Of a stretch of 64,000 bases of DNA, positions 61,463 through 64,000 are shown piece after piece. The translations under genes and the position numbers were made by a program. Position 1 is the first letter of the stretch, and every line of letters starts with the position of its first letter. The notes beneath the pieces were generated by a model. That model was not told the origin of the DNA, searched no databases, and worked only from the letters and a program-made list of their open reading frames with translations. Source of the DNA: CAILZL01 sp963748005 (GTDB lineage: Bacteria > Pseudomonadota > Gammaproteobacteria > Steroidobacterales > Steroidobacteraceae); assembly GCA_963748005.1 (NCBI GenBank), contig CAVVHH010000002.1, positions 2,232,001 through 2,296,000 of the forward strand, read 5' to 3'.

Positions 61463-62296
61463 ATGAAATTCAGCCATGTTTTGCACGGCACACTTGCCGT
61501 GTCTGCCCTGTTCGCGCTGTGTACGGTGGCACAGGCGCAAAGTGACGAATGGGCATTTTCTGTGACGCCTTATCTGTGGCTGCCCAATGTCAACGGCACG
61601 TTGAAGTACAGCGCTCCTCCCGGTTTGGCGGGCAAGCCCAGCGTGGAGACCGGTCCGAATGATTACCTGCAAAACCTGTCCGGCGTGCTGATGCTCTCGG
61701 GCGAGGCGCGCAAAGGCACGTGGGCAGTGTTCTCCGATCTGATCTACCTGAAGTTCGACTCGGAAGACAGCACGGTCAGGACCATCGATTTCCTGAGCGC
61801 CGGCTCCAATCCCGTTAATACGACGCTTGATGTCGGCACCACCTCGCAACTCAAGGGTTGGGCCTGGACGCTGGGTACAAGCCATACCATCGTCAGCGGC
61901 CCGCATGGCACCCTGGACTTGCTGGGAGGGCTGCGTTACCTGGATATCAGCGCCTCCACTGACTGGCGCCTGAGTGCAACAGTCAACGGACCGGGCGGTG
62001 CCGTGTTTCCAGGAACGGGACGCGTCGCGGCGGGCACCACGCTGTGGGACGGTATCGTCGGCGTGCGCGGACGCGCGCGATTGGGATCGAGCCAGTGGTC
62101 GATGCCGTACTACTTTGACATCGGCGCCGGATCGTCGGTGCTCACCTGGCAAGCGCTGGCCGGGATCGCGTACGGCTTCAGCTGGGGCGATGTGATGCTT
62201 GCTTACCGGCATCTGTACTACGATCAAGCCGACGACAAACTGCTGCAGGACTTCGAGTTCAGCGGGCCAGCGTTGAGTGCGACTTTCAGGTTCTAG
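61463..62296 (+). CDS. Outer-membrane beta-barrel protein
   Basis: The 277-residue protein has a Sec signal (MKFSHVLHGTLAVSALFALC, ending VAQAQ) and the start WAFSVTPYLWLPNVNGTLKY typical of a widespread family of outer-membrane barrels. Alternating strands follow, with WAVFSDLIYLKFDSE, LDLLGGLRYLDIS, VGVRGRARLG and a last strand ALSATFRF ending in Phe. CAGGAGAGAAG precedes ATG 61463, so the 18-codon upstream frame is rejected. The TAG stop coincides with the left edge of a 54-bp palindrome. Confidence 0.8.
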   Translation: MKFSHVLHGTLAVSALFALCTVAQAQSDEWAFSVTPYLWLPNVNGTLKYSAPPGLAGKPSVETGPNDYLQNLSGVLMLSGEARKGTWAVFSDLIYLKFDSEDSTVRTIDFLSAGSNPVNTTLDVGTTSQLKGWAWTLGTSHTIVSGPHGTLDLLGGLRYLDISASTDWRLSATVNGPGGAVFPGTGRVAAGTTLWDGIVGVRGRARLGSSQWSMPYYFDIGAGSSVLTWQALAGIAYGFSWGDVMLAYRHLYYDQADDKLLQDFEFSGPALSATFRF

Positions 62297-62346
62297 GGTC
62301 TGTTAACAATCAACGCATCGCTGCGTTGATTGTTAACAGACCCTAG
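62293..62346. repeat. Perfect 54-bp palindrome related to the 271-bp foldback element
   Basis: Two 25-base arms, starting CTAGGGTCTGTTAACAATCA and ending in the complement, flank the centre TCGC. The ends match those of the element at 52121-52391 (CTAGGGYCTGTTAACA), and both share ATCGCTGCGTTG. The left CTAG provides the stop codon of the barrel gene. It may also terminate transcription. Confidence 0.9.
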
Positions 62347-62615
62347 TGTAGTGCATTGCTCTTGCAGGACATTATTGTGAACGCTGGTTCGCGTGCATTC
62401 AGGACGCTTCGACGTCGCTCAGCGGCCGGAAACGCATAGTCCGGTCGCTGAGCGACGTCGAAGCGTCATATAAATCGACGATCCAGCGCCGAAACAGATA
62501 ACGTTGTGGTGTTCCTGTTTCCGTATAGAAACCTTTCCGAGATGAGTTTCCGAGATGAGTTAGTATGCATACTGCAGGCGCATGGGCGCTGCAGTAACCA
62601 GATCAGGAGTTCAGT
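62347..62615. other. Intergenic region with a further palindrome
   Basis: Upstream of the small barrel gene; holds the palindrome at 62403-62468 and the leader with AGGAG six to ten bases before the ATG. No other gene is seen. Confidence 0.5.
62403..62468. repeat. Long palindrome (CTTCGACGTCGCTCAGCGG type)
   Basis: Arms of 28 bases starting GACGCTTCGACGTCGCTCAG pair with one mismatch around AACGCATAG. Layout and the TTCGAC...GCTCAG core resemble the palindrome at 42994-43063. Confidence 0.85.
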
Positions 62616-63173
62616 ATGTTCAAGCGCATCACACTAGCGTCGTTGGCAGTGTTGGGATTGTCTGCAAGTTCGGCCCATGCGGCCGATGGTCCCGGCCGCT
62701 ACAGCGGCATCGGAATTGGTCAGGTGAATATCAGCCTCGACGGCAGCAACTTTGACGAATCCGACATGGGCTACAAGTTCTTCGGCGGGATGTTCTTCAA
62801 CAAGAATTTTGGACTGGAGCTGGCATACACGGATGGCGCAAACCCGCATTACTCGAGCAGCGGCACCTCGCTGGAAGTTTCACCAAGCGCCTTTACCATT
62901 GAAGGTATCGGGCGGTTTCCTTTGGGTCAGTCGCTATCCGTCTTTGGTAAGGCCGGCATCGCGTTCTATGACATTTATGCGCAAGGCCGCGTACTGGGTC
63001 TTTCGTTTGGCAATTCAGAGTCCGGCAGCGAATTCGTCTATGGGGTTGGCTTGTCGCTTGGCCTGGGACCAAAGTTCGAGCTGCGCGGCGAGTGGGAGCA
63101 GCTGAGCATCGATCTCAACAACATCAGTGGCGACTACTCAATGCTCACCCTGGATGGCGTGTTCAAGTTCTAA
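62616..63173 (+). CDS. Small outer-membrane beta-barrel protein (OmpA-like fold)
   Basis: The 185-residue protein has a Sec signal (MFKRITLASLAVLGLSASSAHA) and an eight-strand barrel pattern: RYSGIGIGQVNISLDG, GYKFFGGMFFNKNFGLELAYTD, AFTIEGIGRFPL, SVFGKAGIAFYDIYA, FVYGVGLSLGLGPKFELRGEWEQ and a terminal MLTLDGVFKF. It is like the OmpA N-terminal barrel family (OMP_b-brl). AGGAG precedes the ATG. It has no linked gene in the same operon. Confidence 0.82.
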   Translation: MFKRITLASLAVLGLSASSAHAADGPGRYSGIGIGQVNISLDGSNFDESDMGYKFFGGMFFNKNFGLELAYTDGANPHYSSSGTSLEVSPSAFTIEGIGRFPLGQSLSVFGKAGIAFYDIYAQGRVLGLSFGNSESGSEFVYGVGLSLGLGPKFELRGEWEQLSIDLNNISGDYSMLTLDGVFKF

Positions 63174-63220
63174 GCAACCTCACGATGTATGCAGCGGGTG
63201 AAGGGTCGGTTGTTCGTGTG

Positions 63221-63259
63221 ACACCCTCACCCCAACCCTCTCCCTGAGGGAGAGGGGGC
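63221..63259. repeat. REP-like palindrome (CCCTCTCCC type), copy 3
   Basis: CCCTCACCCCAACCCTCTCCC leads into the complement GAGGGAGAGGGGG. It lies between two convergent barrel genes. The reverse complement of the border motif (AAGCGCCAT) follows at 63267. Confidence 0.8.
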
Positions 63260-63285
63260 TTAACCAAGCGCCATATGCTAGGTAC

Positions 63286-64000
63286 TCAGAAGCTGTAAGC
63301 GCCAAAGATCATCCCGTATACAAACGTATCGGTGCGACCCGATGATTGCTCCACCGCCTTGCCGGGATCGGCAATCGCAGCAATAAAGCTGACGATGAAG
63401 TTGTCGTTGACCGTCCAGTCCATGTACCAGTCAAGCTCCGTCGCCACATCTTTGGACATCGTGCCGGCGGCCTTGTCGAGTTTGAAGTCGTAGAAAATCA
63501 GCCCGGTGCCGATGGATTCGGTGGGTTTGGTGTGTACTCGGAACTGATGCGAAATCAGGTTGGAGTTGGACAGGAAGTACTCGCCGGCGATTTCACCCTG
63601 CCACCAGGCGCCCCAGTCGTAGAACCCGGTCAGCAGTCCGTCAAATGCCTCACTGGTACGAGTCGAAGGATCATCGCCCTCGAAGAAGGCATAGCGATAC
63701 GAGATCTTCGGCTTCCAGGTCGATTCAAGCTGGTAGGCAACCTGAAAGTTCCAGGCCATGGAGTCGAGTATTGAACCGTTCTTTTCTTGCGCGTACTCGG
63801 CCTCGAAGGACAGGGCTTTCAGATTCGGAAATGGCGCGGTAAAGGCGCGCAGGTTGTATACGTCCATGCCGTCACGTTCCGGTCGCATGGTGGGATCCGC
63901 GGACAACGACATGTAAGTGGCGCCCAGCGTGGTGTCCTCACCGAACTTATATTCGTAGTTCAAACCTGTCACTTTGGTACCCGAATCGCTCTCGGGTAGT
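63286..64000 (-). CDS. Porin-like outer-membrane protein, N-terminal part beyond window
   Basis: About 238 C-terminal residues are visible, and the frame is open to the window edge. Repeated strands such as YEYKFGEDTTLGATYMSL, LKALSFEAEYAQEK, AWNFQVAYQLESTWKPKISYRYAFFEGDD, WWQGEIAGEYFLSNSN and a terminal VYGMIFGAYSF fit a large porin of the alginate-export (AlgE-like) type. The first in-frame GTG at 63972 is only an internal codon. The substrate is unknown. Confidence 0.72.
   Translation of the reverse strand, partial: LPESDSGTKVTGLNYEYKFGEDTTLGATYMSLSADPTMRPERDGMDVYNLRAFTAPFPNLKALSFEAEYAQEKNGSILDSMAWNFQVAYQLESTWKPKISYRYAFFEGDDPSTRTSEAFDGLLTGFYDWGAWWQGEIAGEYFLSNSNLISHQFRVHTKPTESIGTGLIFYDFKLDKAAGTMSKDVATELDWYMDWTVNDNFIVSFIAAIADPGKAVEQSSGRTDTFVYGMIFGAYSF

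Noticed and set aside
1..64000. CRISPR array or prophage
   Set aside because: No regularly spaced direct repeats were seen, and no phage structural, terminase or lysis genes were recognised.

Overview
The window is GC-rich chromosomal DNA from a Gram-negative bacterium, most likely a gammaproteobacterium. Supporting marks are a YfcF-type glutathione transferase, a lipoprotein fatty-acid cis/trans isomerase, tripartite RND efflux genes, a TonB-dependent receptor and several outer-membrane beta-barrels. The receptor style and two tannase/feruloyl-esterase genes would fit a free-living aromatic- or plant-polymer-degrading group such as the Steroidobacterales/Nevskiales. That placement is inference.

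Region by region. 1-5.6 kb holds two DUF1801 genes, RidA, a Tat-exported MmgE/PrpD protein, yfcF, and an unusual exported protein that joins an alpha/beta hydrolase, a metallo-beta-lactamase (MBL) fold and a C-terminal beta-sandwich. 5.86-7.07 kb is a small patch of integron-type gene cassettes without an integrase: a winged-helix/HNH nuclease gene with a well-formed attC site, then a GFA-family gene. 7.1-15.5 kb carries an SMP-30-like lactonase, a YdjA-like nitroreductase, folD, an outer-membrane protein and an RND efflux pair. 15.4-21.6 kb is a rearranged block. The 3' end of the RND gene plus a downstream CAT-anticodon tRNA occur twice, once with the tRNA broken by insertions and once with it intact, and the copies enclose a TonB receptor and a tannase. 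21.6-28.6 kb is a more AT-rich genomic island bounded by the intact tRNA and a 49-bp copy of its 3' end. It carries a BglII-like nuclease with an MT-A70 methyltransferase, a D12-class adenine methyltransferase, and a PD-(D/E)XK-like gene cut by an IS5-family insertion sequence; removing the IS restores one reading frame.

28.7-47.8 kb holds two ABC transporters, a glutamine-dependent asparagine synthetase, an SDR, cti, a secreted cupin, a second tannase, a split chromate transporter, an MBL protein with two inserted EF-hands, a GH13 protein whose acid/base glutamate is glutamine, a methyltransferase and a neutral-ceramidase-like protein. 48.0-51.8 kb is a compact four-gene catabolic operon (ornithine-cyclodeaminase-like, DapA-like, cupin, FMN alpha-hydroxyacid oxidase). 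52.1-55.8 kb has a FixL/FixJ-like two-component pair, a lone receiver protein and a secreted two-repeat protein. 55.8-64 kb has outer-membrane barrels, an AspT/YidE-type transporter, a secreted protein and a membrane glycerophosphodiester phosphodiesterase.

The gaps are rich in dispersed palindromes. The most striking are two TA-bounded foldback elements, 271 bp and 54 bp, whose outer CTAG supplies the TAG stop codon of the gene they abut. No CRISPR array, rRNA operon, prophage or integrase was found.
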